DNA of 64,000 nt from Fidelibacterota bacterium (GCA_018657495.1 JABHXA010000004.1:1-64000); one strand, 5' to 3'; positions 33,754 to 44,050 are shown, numbered from the stretch's first letter. Program-made: numbers and translations. The notes: generated by a model not told the origin, from the letters alone.

Positions 33754-35193
33754 ATGTACTTTAGTTTTATATTAATCTATCTTGTCGCCTTAATTCTAAT
33801 TGGCGTCATTAAAACGCGTAAAGTAAAAGACGCTTCAGATTTTGCTCTCGCAGGTCGATCCCTGACTCCCTGGGTCCTCCTTGGTACCATGATTGCCACT
33901 TGGATTGGCACTGGATCCATATTAGGTAATGCCGGAAAAACCTATAACACCGGATTGGCAGCGATTATGATTCCCCTCGGAAGTTTACTTGGCGTCATCC
34001 TGCTGGTATTTATCGCAGAAAAAGTCAGAAATATGGAGATAACCACCGTTCCTGAAATTATCGGCAATCGTTTTGGTGACACTTCAAGAAACCTGGTCAC
34101 CATTGCCCTGGTGATGGCCTATATGGTTATTGTATCATATCAATATAATGCCGGTGGATCTATTTTACAGGTTGTCCTGGTGGATGAATATAACCAGCCA
34201 TTAATCTCAATGGATACTGCCGTCATCATCTCAGCAATATTTATTGTTGCCTATACTGTTTTAGCTGGATTATTCAGCGTCGCTTATACCGATGTAGCCA
34301 ATGCCGTTATTATCATATTGACATTTATAATTTCTCTTCCTTTATTATGGATGAAAGCGGGTGGGCTTTCAGGTATTGAATCTGCTTTTGATACTTCAGG
34401 GAGAGCCTCTCACATGGATTTCCTTGGTGTTTTTGGACCCATCGATATCATAAATTTCTGTCTTCCTCCATTTTTGTTAATTCTTGGCGATGCCAATATG
34501 TATCAAAGGTTCTCTGCCGGCAGAAGCGGTGCAGGGGTAAAAAAAGCAACTATTTATTTTGTTTTTGGAGTTTTGATTGTTGAGACTTTGATAATTGCCA
34601 CTGCCTGGGTGAGTTCAGCAATGATACCGGATGCCGAGAATGGTAGGCATGTGATGATTTATGCTGCCAAAAATATTTTACCACCCTTACTGGGTGCCAC
34701 CATGATCACTACCATTGTGGGTATCATAATTTCCACTGCGGATTCATACCTTCTGGTCCCGGCTACTACAATTGTCCATGATGTTTATAGAAAGTATATT
34801 AACAAAACCTCTGATCCAAAACATATTCTAATTGTCAACAGGATTTGTGTATTATTACTTGGGTTTATTGCCTTTTGGGTCTCAAAGGGATTTGCAAAAA
34901 GCGAGGGATTTTTTGAGCGGGCTCTATATGCTTATACCATTTATGGTGCAGGAATTACACCCTCCTTGATGGCTGCTTTATTTTGGAAAAAAGCTACCAG
35001 TACCGGCGTCACTGCTTCTATAATTACTGGAGTAGTTGTCACTTTGCTTTGGAAAGAATGGGACTGGTTAACTCAGGTCCTTCCTCAATCTAGTTTCTCA
35101 TTCGATGAAGTTCTGCCGGCAGCATTTGCCTCTACTTTTGTTTTGATAACCGTTAGTTTACTCACACAGAGGAAGAATGCTTTCAAAAATTAG
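33754..35193 (+). CDS. Sodium:solute symporter family transporter
   Basis: The 479-residue protein has about 13 hydrophobic segments and the SSS-family motifs DFALAGRSLTPW near residue 28 and GTMIATWIGTGS, plus an internal SVAYTDVANAVIII. The SSS family couples substrate uptake to Na+; the substrate cannot be read from the sequence. The gene overlaps the start of the RND exporter gene by 17 nt and probably heads an operon that also carries the KARI-like and TPR genes. There is no clear Shine-Dalgarno before the ATG. Confidence 0.93.
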   Translation: MYFSFILIYLVALILIGVIKTRKVKDASDFALAGRSLTPWVLLGTMIATWIGTGSILGNAGKTYNTGLAAIMIPLGSLLGVILLVFIAEKVRNMEITTVPEIIGNRFGDTSRNLVTIALVMAYMVIVSYQYNAGGSILQVVLVDEYNQPLISMDTAVIISAIFIVAYTVLAGLFSVAYTDVANAVIIILTFIISLPLLWMKAGGLSGIESAFDTSGRASHMDFLGVFGPIDIINFCLPPFLLILGDANMYQRFSAGRSGAGVKKATIYFVFGVLIVETLIIATAWVSSAMIPDAENGRHVMIYAAKNILPPLLGATMITTIVGIIISTADSYLLVPATTIVHDVYRKYINKTSDPKHILIVNRICVLLLGFIAFWVSKGFAKSEGFFERALYAYTIYGAGITPSLMAALFWKKATSTGVTASIITGVVVTLLWKEWDWLTQVLPQSSFSFDEVLPAAFASTFVLITVSLLTQRKNAFKN

Positions 35194-37423
35194 TCATATT
35201 GTCCTTAAATACCCAAAGTTCGTTCTTTCCGGAATATTCATAATCACGGTATTTTGTGGATATATTGCCTTTTTCTCTCCAATCAAATTGCGTGTAGATT
35301 TTTCTCTTGAACAAATGTTTCCAGAAAATGACCCTCAGAAGGATATTTATCAAAATTTCCTCGATGAGTTTTCCAGAGAAGATGACATTCTATTTCTCAC
35401 CTATTCAAATATAGATCCACTCACCCGCGAAAATGTCGAAGCTGTTCTCGATATAACTGATGAGCTGGAATTTTTGGATGGTGTGGAAACCGTCTACAGC
35501 CTTGGTAATCTGGAATATGGTGATTATTTTGATCTATCTCTCAACAATGAAGATTGGCAACATCAGGCACAGGATGTTTTAGATCACCCTATATATACAA
35601 ATCTGGTTATCTCAAAAGATGGATCCACCGGTGGTGTCATCGTCAATCTTCAGGATGATGTCATCGGACAAGAAAAAAGAGAAGCTGTCATAAAGGATAT
35701 TCACGATATTCTCAATTCAGTTCCATGGGAATGGCATGAGGCCGGTGTTCCTATACTCAGGACAAGATATGTTCAATTTGTTATAAGTGAACGAAAGATA
35801 TTTCTTCCCCTGGCATTTATTGTCACCATTTTTGTACTGTTTACAATATTCAGACAGATAAAAGGTGTACTGCTTCCCCTTGCAGCTATTGGAACCACAT
35901 TAATTTGGGTGGCCGGAATGATGGCTTTATTGGGAATTACCATTAATATGGTTTCCTATCTCACCTTTAATCTATTAATGATAATAGGGGTGTCGAACTG
36001 CATACATATATTGATTAAATATCATGAAAATCTTAATAGAAAAATGGATAAGAAAAGCGCACTTGAAAGTGTGATTAAATCCATTGGCTCTGCCCTATTT
36101 CTCACCAGTTTTACTACAGCAGTAGGATTCTTCTCGCTTACAATGACCAATATTAGAATTACGCAAGAGTTTGGATTCATGCTTGGTCTGGGTGTAATTC
36201 TCATGTTTTGGCTGACTATCATCGTACTACCAATTCTTTTAAGTCTCATCGATATACCGGATAAGGGGCATATCAAAAGATTGATCCAGGGTGGAAGATT
36301 CCAGGCAGCAGAAAATTTAAATAAATGGAATGTGAATCACCCCAAAATAATTCTGGCTACATCGGCATTATTGTTTATTTTTGCTCTCTATGGGCTGACA
36401 AAACTGGATTATAATGCCTCTATCCTCGAGGATTTAAGTGCTGGTAATCCATTATACGAAAATTTGAAATTTGTCGAATCACATATGGGTGGAACCCTGC
36501 CACTTGAAATTGTTATAGACACTGGAACTGAGAACGGAATATTAGATGATAATATTTTGGCAAGAATTGATGAATTATCAGATATGGTTCTCAGATTTCC
36601 TGAAGTTGGTCATGTTCTATCAATTGTTTCTCACCTAAAAATATTGAATGAGAAAATAGGAACAGGATTAAGGCAGATACCTGACAATAAAGATGAGGCC
36701 TTATCCTATCTCATTGGTTATGAACCTGCCGGTACAATGGTAAACGCAGATTTTTCAAAAGCACGAATCTCGGCAAGAATTATCAATCTTCCCACAAACA
36801 GGGCATTTGAAATTCGTGATAGAATACTTCAACATTCTAACGAAATATTTCCCACAAATGTCAAAAGTATCGTCACCGGAAGCACAATTCTTGCCTTACA
36901 TACAAATCGTCTCCTCGTAAAAAATCTATCCATCAGTTTCATGCTGGCATTTATAATTATTTTTATATCCATGGTGATACTGTTCAAATCTTTTAGGTTA
37001 GCCATGTTGTCAATACTTCCCAATATTATACCTCTCATGTTTGCCGGTGGACTCATGGGATATCTTGGGATAAAACTTCGACCATCCACCGCAATGACCT
37101 TTTCCATTGCATTGGGAATTGCTGTTGATGATACGATCCATTTTTTATCTAGATTTCGACAGGAATTCAAAAAGTCAGGTGACTATTATGGTGCCATAAG
37201 CAGAACACTGCTAACCACCGGGAAAGCGATCATTAGCACCACCATAATTCTTTCCCTGGGATTTTTTGTATTGGTTTTCTCAAAGTTTGTACCGAATCAT
37301 GAGTTTGGCATTTTGGCAACGATTATTCTAATTGTGGCGTTGGGTGGATCACTTATCCTCTTACCCGTTTTGATTATACTTGTCAAACCAAAACTGAGAT
37401 TTAGAATTACCAAAGAAAACTAG
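35177..37423 (+). CDS. RND/MMPL-type membrane exporter
   Basis: The 748-residue protein has the RND layout in two halves. Each half has a membrane segment, a large periplasmic loop (about 30-210 and 400-590), and a six-segment bundle. The proton-relay type sequence GIAVDDTIHFLSRFRQE lies in the second bundle, and IGVSNCIHILIKYHE is the equivalent in the first. This pattern fits the MMPL/Patched group, which moves lipids or hydrophobic molecules; the substrate here is unknown. GAGGAAG lies 6 nt before the ATG, inside the symporter gene. Confidence 0.92.
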   Translation: MLSKISHIVLKYPKFVLSGIFIITVFCGYIAFFSPIKLRVDFSLEQMFPENDPQKDIYQNFLDEFSREDDILFLTYSNIDPLTRENVEAVLDITDELEFLDGVETVYSLGNLEYGDYFDLSLNNEDWQHQAQDVLDHPIYTNLVISKDGSTGGVIVNLQDDVIGQEKREAVIKDIHDILNSVPWEWHEAGVPILRTRYVQFVISERKIFLPLAFIVTIFVLFTIFRQIKGVLLPLAAIGTTLIWVAGMMALLGITINMVSYLTFNLLMIIGVSNCIHILIKYHENLNRKMDKKSALESVIKSIGSALFLTSFTTAVGFFSLTMTNIRITQEFGFMLGLGVILMFWLTIIVLPILLSLIDIPDKGHIKRLIQGGRFQAAENLNKWNVNHPKIILATSALLFIFALYGLTKLDYNASILEDLSAGNPLYENLKFVESHMGGTLPLEIVIDTGTENGILDDNILARIDELSDMVLRFPEVGHVLSIVSHLKILNEKIGTGLRQIPDNKDEALSYLIGYEPAGTMVNADFSKARISARIINLPTNRAFEIRDRILQHSNEIFPTNVKSIVTGSTILALHTNRLLVKNLSISFMLAFIIIFISMVILFKSFRLAMLSILPNIIPLMFAGGLMGYLGIKLRPSTAMTFSIALGIAVDDTIHFLSRFRQEFKKSGDYYGAISRTLLTTGKAIISTTIILSLGFFVLVFSKFVPNHEFGILATIILIVALGGSLILLPVLIILVKPKLRFRITKEN

Positions 37424-37439
37424 AATATAAGATCTACGA

Positions 37440-38444
37440 ATGCTCAATATAGGTGAATCAAAATTATATTTGGATGACGATTCCTCTTTGGATTGGATTC
37501 GCTCACAAAAGATTGGAATTATTGGTTTTGGAAACCAGGGACAGGCGCAAGCGCTGAATCTTAAGGATTCCGGTGCTGATCTCAAAATTGGATTACGGGA
37601 AAATTCATCTTCCACTCAGAATGTAGTAAATGCCGGCCTAACCAGTGAATCGGTCGAATCCATTTGCGCATGGGCAAGTGTATTAGTTTTACTTGTTCCA
37701 GACGAAACAATCCCTAAAGTGTATGACAACATTATAAAACCAAATACAGATAGTTCAACTATACTTGTATTTGCGCACGGATATTCCATTCACTATCAGA
37801 CAATTTCTTTGTACCCAACTCAGGAAGTATTGCTGATTTCTCCCAGTGGACCTGGCAAACTCGTTCGTAAAAGGTTCCTTGAAAATAGCGGTGTCCCGTC
37901 GTTAATTGCTTCAAATACTAATTCAAGTGATTCAATTCAAAGAGCACTCTCATATAGTAAGGCCATTGGTTGTACCCGAATCTGCGCCGTTCTTACTACA
38001 TTTAGTGAGGAGACTGAATCAGATCTTTTTGGTGAACAGACTGTGCTCACAGGCGGAATACCCCATTTAATTATCAATGCATTTAATACTCTTGTTGACC
38101 GGGGATTTCAACCTGTTGTCGCCTGGTTGGTTTGTTTTTACGAAGTCAAATTAATTGTCGATCTATTTTCTGATATTGGTTTATCAAATATGCAGGATGC
38201 CATTAGTACCACAGCGAACTATGGCGGTCAAACTAGAGGGGAAAGATTGATTAATCAGAATGTCCGTGATGAAATGGGTAAAATCTTAAGTGAGATTCAA
38301 GAAAATAAATATTTTGAGGAATACCAGAATATCCAGAGCGATATAGATATATCTCAACAGAAAAGCCGACAAAACAGTCTCAGTTCGTTCACAGAGATCA
38401 GCCGGATCATGCTGCCCATTGTCACATCCCCGAGAAATATATAA
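37440..38444 (+). CDS. Divergent ketol-acid reductoisomerase (IlvC)-like protein
   Basis: The 334-residue protein has the KARI fold signatures: NAD(P)-binding GIIGFGNQGQAQA (26-38), FAHGYSIHY with His113, and TTFSEETESDLFGEQ with metal-ligand positions Asp195 and Glu199. Two further conserved positions are changed. The active-site Lys of APKGPGH is Ser136 (ISPSGPGK). A metal-binding Glu (ECLHE in typical KARI) is Val231 (VCFYE), while Glu235 remains. It is therefore probably not a normal acetohydroxyacid isomeroreductase, and no ilvB, ilvN or ilvD is nearby. It begins 16 nt after the RND gene and ends 3 nt before the TPR gene. A reductase on another substrate is possible. Confidence 0.85.
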   Translation: MLNIGESKLYLDDDSSLDWIRSQKIGIIGFGNQGQAQALNLKDSGADLKIGLRENSSSTQNVVNAGLTSESVESICAWASVLVLLVPDETIPKVYDNIIKPNTDSSTILVFAHGYSIHYQTISLYPTQEVLLISPSGPGKLVRKRFLENSGVPSLIASNTNSSDSIQRALSYSKAIGCTRICAVLTTFSEETESDLFGEQTVLTGGIPHLIINAFNTLVDRGFQPVVAWLVCFYEVKLIVDLFSDIGLSNMQDAISTTANYGGQTRGERLINQNVRDEMGKILSEIQENKYFEEYQNIQSDIDISQQKSRQNSLSSFTEISRIMLPIVTSPRNI

Positions 38445-38447
38445 ATA

Positions 38448-39605
38448 ATGATCGGTTTTAAAAACCGGGTATGCCGGAAATATCTTTTTATACTCGCCCT
38501 GAATTTTGTTTTTCTTTCAATTTTGACCGGGCAGGAATCGTTAATGTCTCCAGCAAATGAGCACATTACAAGCGGGATTCATAACCTTTACAGTTATCAT
38601 TTTGACAAAGCAATCAATTCCCTTGATTCAGCCCTAATTGTTGATCCGCATCATCCTGTCCAACCTTTCATAAGACTGGCAGTAAATTGGCTACAGGCCC
38701 AAACTGAATGTGGGTATGACTCATCCTATGCCATAATTGAACAAGAGGTAAAAAATCTTGTGCCATGGTATAAGAAGCATATATTGCAATATCCTGATAA
38801 TGCTGAATATCCGCTTTATCTTGGTTCGGTTTATGGAATGAAAGCCCGTATATCATTAGCGAAAAAAAAATGGCTCGATGTGATTATTTCAGGATATCGA
38901 GGATACAATTATATCGATATGGCAAAAGACATTGATCCCCAACTCAAAGATATATATATGCCATTTGGGCTGATGGAATATTACTCATGCAAAATGCCAG
39001 GCAGTATTCAGTTTATTGCCGGATTATTTGGCATCAACAGTGATTGTGAAACCGGATTAGGAAAATTAGAAACTGCTGCAAATGAATCATATTATAGCTG
39101 GATTGAGTCTTCCAATGTTTTGGTTTATGCATATTTATATATCGAAAAAGATTACCATTCTGCCTTAAAATGGGTACATCCTCTTGTGGCTCAATTTCCC
39201 GAAAATCCAATGTTTCTTCTTTTATATGGTGAAACCCTGGCGAAATTAAAAATGTGGGATGAATTAGACGAGGTTCTCCCTCAAATTTATCCTTTCACTC
39301 AGCAGGGCTCACATCTATTAACGAATGAATGTAACCTTAAATACCAATATTTACTAGCCTTGAAGGAATTCGATAACCAAAACTATGAAAATGTGATTGA
39401 GTTAACCACGAATATCATCACAGATTATCAAATGGAGTTTGACTGGCTCCTTGGTTTTGCTCACATTCTTAGGGGAAAATGTTATGACATTAATGGTGAC
39501 AGAAATCAGGCGGTAATGGATTATAAAGTCACTGCAAACCTGGATAACAAATATCCTGAAGTTGCTGAAGCTAAAGCATTAATTGAAACTGCATATAAAT
39601 TGTAA
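38448..39605 (+). CDS. Exported TPR-like protein
   Basis: The 385-residue protein has an N-terminal signal (about residues 11-28, hydrophobic, ending TGQ) and helical repeat pairs typical of tetratricopeptides, such as YHFDKAINSLDSALIVDP near residue 50 and NQAVMDYKVTANLD near the C-terminus. It contains no enzyme motif. It starts 3 nt after the KARI-like gene, so the two are coexpressed. A periplasmic scaffolding role is inference. Confidence 0.85.
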   Translation: MIGFKNRVCRKYLFILALNFVFLSILTGQESLMSPANEHITSGIHNLYSYHFDKAINSLDSALIVDPHHPVQPFIRLAVNWLQAQTECGYDSSYAIIEQEVKNLVPWYKKHILQYPDNAEYPLYLGSVYGMKARISLAKKKWLDVIISGYRGYNYIDMAKDIDPQLKDIYMPFGLMEYYSCKMPGSIQFIAGLFGINSDCETGLGKLETAANESYYSWIESSNVLVYAYLYIEKDYHSALKWVHPLVAQFPENPMFLLLYGETLAKLKMWDELDEVLPQIYPFTQQGSHLLTNECNLKYQYLLALKEFDNQNYENVIELTTNIITDYQMEFDWLLGFAHILRGKCYDINGDRNQAVMDYKVTANLDNKYPEVAEAKALIETAYKL

Positions 39606-39656
39606 ATATAATTGGCTAACAGAGGATAATCATCATTAATTTAATGTAATTGCATC

Positions 39657-41534
39657 ATGAAGGATACAAACCAATACTGTCATAATTTATATAAATATCA
39701 TCGACGCATCTGCCGTGTTGTCGATATAGGCAATACACCGCTGGGTGGAACTCACCCAATCCGTGTCCAGTCCATGACAACTACCAACACATTGGATACA
39801 GAATCTACAGTGCTTCAAAGCATCCGGATGATTGAGGCAGGAAGTGAATATGTTAGGATCACAGCCCCTGGCATCAGGGAGGCAGAAAACCTTCATAAAA
39901 TAAAGAAAGAATTAGAGGCTGCCGGATTTTCCACACCGATCATAGCCGATATCCATTTTACTCCAAATGCAGCTGAAATTGCCGCAAGGTATATTGAAAA
40001 AGTTCGCATCAATCCGGGTAATTACTTTGATAGAAAAAAATTTCAGGTAATTGATTACACTGATGACAGTTATAATAAAGAATTGGATAAAATTCACCAG
40101 CGTTTTTCACCGCTCATAAAAATCTGCAAAGAATATGGAACTGCCATGAGAATTGGCACCAATCATGGTTCTCTTTCTGATCGTATCATGTCTCGCTATG
40201 GAGATTCCCCACTGGGAATGGTCGAATCTGCCTTAGAATTTATCAGGATCTGCCGTGACCATAATTATCATGATATTGTTCTATCGATGAAATCAAGTAA
40301 TCCATTTGTTATGGTAGAGGCCAACCGTTTATTGGTAAACAAAATGCAACTGGAGAATATGGATTATCCACTTCATCTTGGTGTGACTGAAGCAGGAGAA
40401 GGTGAGGATGGCAGAGTAAAATCAGCTATTGGAATTGGATCTCTCCTTGAAGATGGAATAGGGGATACAATACGTGTTTCGCTTACTGAAGAACCGGAAA
40501 ACGAACTTCCTACAGCGCTATCAATCGCCAAAAATTATAATGATCGCATTGTCCATTCTGAAATGGTGGAAGAGCCCGATTGCAATCCTGTGGATCCATT
40601 TAGATATCAGAAAAGGCATTCAGTTAAGATACTGAATATAGGCGGAAGTGAACCTCCACGAGTAGTCTCATCAATTGGCGCAGGAAAGATTAGTTCTCAC
40701 CGCTTTCTTTGGCAGGATAAAGATATTAGAACAGATTATCTCCATTGTAATGAATTGTCCCTTCTTGATGATTTCAGTGAACCACTCGGTATTTTTGCAA
40801 ACTATCCATTTAATAAAATATATGACTCCAGGGTCATGCCATTAATAAAATGGAATGAATATATTGAAAATGATTATCCCCAAAATCGATCAATTGGTAT
40901 ATTAGTTTCAACAGTGGAAATCGATGTAAATAAACTGAAATCATCAACAAATGCCATAATAGTACTATCTGCTGAAGATTCGAGTTTTCTCCATGATTAT
41001 AGAAAGGTATTCTTCGACCTAATCAAATCCGATATCGATTTACCGGTGCTCATTAGATTGGGAAATATTCATGGTGACCACTTATCTCTTTTAACCGATT
41101 TATCCATCAATATTGGTGGATTATTAATAGATGGATTTGTTGACGGTATATGGCTGGATTATCCTACAGATAGAAATTTGCAACTGGTTTATTCCATATT
41201 TCAATCAACACGCCTACGGATTTCACGGACTGAATTTATCTCATGTCCATCCTGCGGACGAACTTTATTTGATCTGCAGGAAACCAGCGAAAAGATTCGA
41301 TTGAGAACAAATCATTTAAAAGGATTAAAAATCGGCATTATGGGCTGCATCGTAAACGGTCCTGGGGAAATGGCCGATGCAGATTATGGTTATGTCGGAA
41401 CAGGTATAGGCGTCGTGTCTCTTTACCGTGGTTTGGATGTGATAAAAAAGAATATTCCTTCCGCAGATGCAGTTGAAGGATTGATTGAATTAATTAAAAA
41501 TGATGGGAAATGGATACCACCGGATATTGACTAA
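39657..41534 (+). CDS. ispG: 4-hydroxy-3-methylbut-2-en-1-yl diphosphate synthase, long form
   Basis: IspG converts MEcPP to HMBPP in the MEP isoprenoid pathway and carries a 4Fe-4S cluster. The 625-residue protein has the N-terminal TIM-barrel motifs HPIRVQSMTTTNTLD and RINPGN, and the C-terminal [4Fe-4S] ligands Cys530 and Cys533 (SCPSCGR) and Cys564 (MGCIVNGPGE). The insertion of roughly 250 residues between barrel and ferredoxin-like domain is the known long form found in plants, Chlamydia and Bacteroidetes-type bacteria. It follows the TPR gene after 51 nt. Confidence 0.96.
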   Translation: MKDTNQYCHNLYKYHRRICRVVDIGNTPLGGTHPIRVQSMTTTNTLDTESTVLQSIRMIEAGSEYVRITAPGIREAENLHKIKKELEAAGFSTPIIADIHFTPNAAEIAARYIEKVRINPGNYFDRKKFQVIDYTDDSYNKELDKIHQRFSPLIKICKEYGTAMRIGTNHGSLSDRIMSRYGDSPLGMVESALEFIRICRDHNYHDIVLSMKSSNPFVMVEANRLLVNKMQLENMDYPLHLGVTEAGEGEDGRVKSAIGIGSLLEDGIGDTIRVSLTEEPENELPTALSIAKNYNDRIVHSEMVEEPDCNPVDPFRYQKRHSVKILNIGGSEPPRVVSSIGAGKISSHRFLWQDKDIRTDYLHCNELSLLDDFSEPLGIFANYPFNKIYDSRVMPLIKWNEYIENDYPQNRSIGILVSTVEIDVNKLKSSTNAIIVLSAEDSSFLHDYRKVFFDLIKSDIDLPVLIRLGNIHGDHLSLLTDLSINIGGLLIDGFVDGIWLDYPTDRNLQLVYSIFQSTRLRISRTEFISCPSCGRTLFDLQETSEKIRLRTNHLKGLKIGIMGCIVNGPGEMADADYGYVGTGIGVVSLYRGLDVIKKNIPSADAVEGLIELIKNDGKWIPPDID

Positions 41535-41568
41535 ATAATTTGAAGGATTAATATAGGAGACGGTAGTT

Positions 41569-43119
41569 ATGAGGAAGATGTTTTCAAAGGTACTTTCCAG
41601 TGCGGTACAAGGTGTAGATGCGTATATTGTCAGTGTTGAAGCACATCTTGAAAATGTGAGGCCAGCGAAATTTATGACGGTGGGGTTGCCCGAAGGAGCT
41701 GTGAGGGAAAGTAAAGAACGGGTTATGGCGGCCATCAAAAATTCAGGTTTCAAACTAAAGCAGAAAAGAGTCATTATCAATCTGGCACCAGCGGATATCA
41801 GGAAGGAAGGCGCTGCTTTTGACCTTCCAATTGCCATTGGGATTCTTGGAGCACAAAACCTGGTGAGTGATAAATTTTTCGATAAGATCATACTGGTTGG
41901 TGAATTAAGCCTTGATGGCAGACTAAGACCGGTAAAAGGGGTATTCCCAATTTGTCTCAAAGCGCGTACGGAACAAATTAAGGGTATAATACTGCCAAAA
42001 GAAAATTTGAAAGAAGCATCACTTGTTGACGGTGTAAAAATTGCCGGTGTCGAAACTTTGTCACAGGTGGTCGAGATACTAAATGGTGAAAGATCTCTTG
42101 ACTTATCTGAAAGGCCATCATCAAATTTTAAATTGAGTCCAGTTGATTATATCCTGGATTTTGATGATGTAAAAGGACAGGATAATGTAAAACGAGCCTT
42201 TGAGGTTGCTGCTGCCGGTGGGCATAATTTATTGTTAATCGGACCACCGGGGAGCGGTAAAACCATGCTGGCGAAACGACTTCCAGGTATATTACCATCA
42301 ATGACAATTGATGAGATATTTGAGACGACAAAAATACATTCTGTTGCAGGATTGACAAACACAGAGAATGGCATAATTACCCAAAGGCCTTTCCGTCCGC
42401 CACACCATACAACTAGTGATGTGGGACTAATTGGTGGAGGGCAAATACCAAAACCTGGTGAGGTAAGTCTGGCTCATAATGGAGTACTCTTTCTGGACGA
42501 ATTGCCTGAATTTAAGAAAAGCGTTCTTGAGGTGATGCGGCAACCCCTCGAAGATGGGAGAGTTACCATCACTCGGGCAAAAATATCTTTAACATATCCG
42601 GCTAATTTTATGTTGATTGCTGCAATGAATCCATGCCCATGTGGTTATTTTACCGATTTAATACATGAATGCACTTGTCATCCGGCTATGATTCAAAATT
42701 ATCTCTCAAGAGTGTCTGGGCCATTATTGGATAGAATCGATATTCATATTGAAGTCCCGGCTGTTCCATTTGATGAGCTTTCATCTATGAAAGCAGGTGA
42801 AAAAACGAGTGAGGTACGTTCAAGGGTTGAACGGGCAAGGGCGATCCAGACAAAGAGATTTTCAAATCTGACCAGCATTCATGCAAACTCGGCGATGGAA
42901 AAAAAACAGGTATCCGAATATTGCCAGATTGATGCTGATGGGAAGGCATTACTAAAAAACGCCATGGATAAACTGGGTTTATCTGCCAGAGCATATGATA
43001 GAATATTAAAAGTATCACGGTCAATTGCTGATCTGGGTGGAGATAAAAATATTCTGCCGATCCATATAGGTGAAGCGATTCAATATAGAAGTTTAGACAG
43101 AAGTAACTGGTACAATTAA
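41569..43119 (+). CDS. comM: YifB/ComM-family Mg-chelatase-like AAA+ ATPase
   Basis: The 516-residue protein has an N-terminal Lon-protease-like domain with GLPEGAVRESKERV, then a Mg-chelatase AAA+ domain. Its Walker A is GPPGSGKTMLAKRLPG (about residues 225-240), Walker B is GVLFLDELPEF, and a NPCPCGYF motif and C-terminal helical domain follow. ComM is a hexameric helicase that promotes branch migration during recombination and natural transformation. An AGGAGA motif precedes the ATG by 8 nt. It is followed 15 nt later by dut. Confidence 0.93.
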   Translation: MRKMFSKVLSSAVQGVDAYIVSVEAHLENVRPAKFMTVGLPEGAVRESKERVMAAIKNSGFKLKQKRVIINLAPADIRKEGAAFDLPIAIGILGAQNLVSDKFFDKIILVGELSLDGRLRPVKGVFPICLKARTEQIKGIILPKENLKEASLVDGVKIAGVETLSQVVEILNGERSLDLSERPSSNFKLSPVDYILDFDDVKGQDNVKRAFEVAAAGGHNLLLIGPPGSGKTMLAKRLPGILPSMTIDEIFETTKIHSVAGLTNTENGIITQRPFRPPHHTTSDVGLIGGGQIPKPGEVSLAHNGVLFLDELPEFKKSVLEVMRQPLEDGRVTITRAKISLTYPANFMLIAAMNPCPCGYFTDLIHECTCHPAMIQNYLSRVSGPLLDRIDIHIEVPAVPFDELSSMKAGEKTSEVRSRVERARAIQTKRFSNLTSIHANSAMEKKQVSEYCQIDADGKALLKNAMDKLGLSARAYDRILKVSRSIADLGGDKNILPIHIGEAIQYRSLDRSNWYN

Positions 43120-43134
43120 ATTAAAAGGAGCAAA

Positions 43135-43572
43135 GTGAAATTATCATTAAAACCGTTAAATACAATAGCAAGGAATTATTACGATAATCATGGACATTTC
43201 CATGATGGTGACGCCGGTCTCGATCTTTATGTTTTAGAGGATATAATCTTTGAGCCGGGGGAGACCAAAGCAATAAAACTTGGTATATCCTGTCAGCCCG
43301 ATGGCAATCAGGCGTATTATTTGTTTCCCAGATCGAGTATATCAAAAACTCCTCTGAGGATGGCAAACTCAATTGGATTAATTGATGGTGGTTATCGCGG
43401 TGAGATTATGGCAATGTGCGATAATATTAAAAATTACTCATACACTGCCAAAAAGGGAGATCGACTTTTTCAGTTGGTCGCTGCCGACAGTTCACCGATT
43501 TCATATACCTTGGTGGAAGAACTATCAGTCACCACCCGAGGCACTGGAGGATTCGGCAGCACGGGAAAATAA
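43135..43572 (+). CDS. dut: Deoxyuridine 5'-triphosphate nucleotidohydrolase (dUTPase)
   Basis: The 145-residue protein shows all five trimeric-dUTPase motifs: DAGLDL, PRSSIS, the GLIDGGYRGE uracil-binding segment, GDRLFQLV, and the C-terminal P-loop-like RGTGGFGSTG. It converts dUTP to dUMP and pyrophosphate, keeping uracil out of DNA and feeding dTTP synthesis. The start is GTG, with AAAAGGAG 5 nt upstream. Insertions compared with E. coli are small. Confidence 0.95.
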   Translation: MKLSLKPLNTIARNYYDNHGHFHDGDAGLDLYVLEDIIFEPGETKAIKLGISCQPDGNQAYYLFPRSSISKTPLRMANSIGLIDGGYRGEIMAMCDNIKNYSYTAKKGDRLFQLVAADSSPISYTLVEELSVTTRGTGGFGSTGK

Positions 43573-43680
43573 TACCAGGATTATTATATCAGTATATTTC
43601 CCCAATAACAATTCGTTTAAACCACAATATTATTAACAGATAAAATACTCAACTGTCATAACGGCATGTAGAAATGACAT

Positions 43681-43701
43681 GGCATAAATATTGTAAATGC
43701 C
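43681..43701. promoter_or_regulatory. Imperfect palindrome upstream of groES
   Basis: GGCAT and ATGCC flank an 11-nt AT-rich centre about 65 nt before groES. It lies in the promoter region of groESL. No CIRCE element (TTAGCACTC-N9-GAGTGCTAA) is present. Its use as an operator is speculative. Confidence 0.25.
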
Positions 43702-43765
43702 CTGTCGAATTTATAATTTTAAATTTCAAAAAAATTCAAATAAAAAATAAATAGGAGTGAATGAA

Positions 43766-44050
43766 ATGAACATTAAACCTCTTGCGGATCGAGTGGTGAT
43801 TGCACCAGCCGAAGCTGAAGAAGTATCAAAAGGCGGCATTATTCTTCCAGATAGTGCTCAAGAAAAACCCCAACAGGGAAAGATAGTTGCTGTAGGACCT
43901 GGCAAATCCAGTGATTCCGGCAGTTTGATCAAACCAGAAGTTAAAAATGGTGATGAAGTTTTGTACGGAAAATATTCCGGTACTGAAATCACTGTTGATG
44001 GTGAAAGCTATCTGATCATGCGCGAAAGCGATGTTTTAGCTGTATTATAA
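43766..44050 (+). CDS. groES: Co-chaperonin GroES
   Basis: The 94-residue protein starts [14 protein letters not shown] and includes the mobile-loop segment [14 protein letters not shown] and the GKYSGTEI roof region. I take the ATG at 43766, which has AGGAG 8 nt upstream; an in-frame GTG at 43757 overlaps that site. GroES caps the GroEL ring during folding. groEL follows 21 nt later. The normal length and the operon pair leave no doubt. Confidence 0.97.
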   Translation: MNIKPLADRVVIAPAEAEEVSKGGIILPDSAQEKPQQGKIVAVGPGKSSDSGSLIKPEVKNGDEVLYGKYSGTEITVDGESYLIMRESDVLAVL

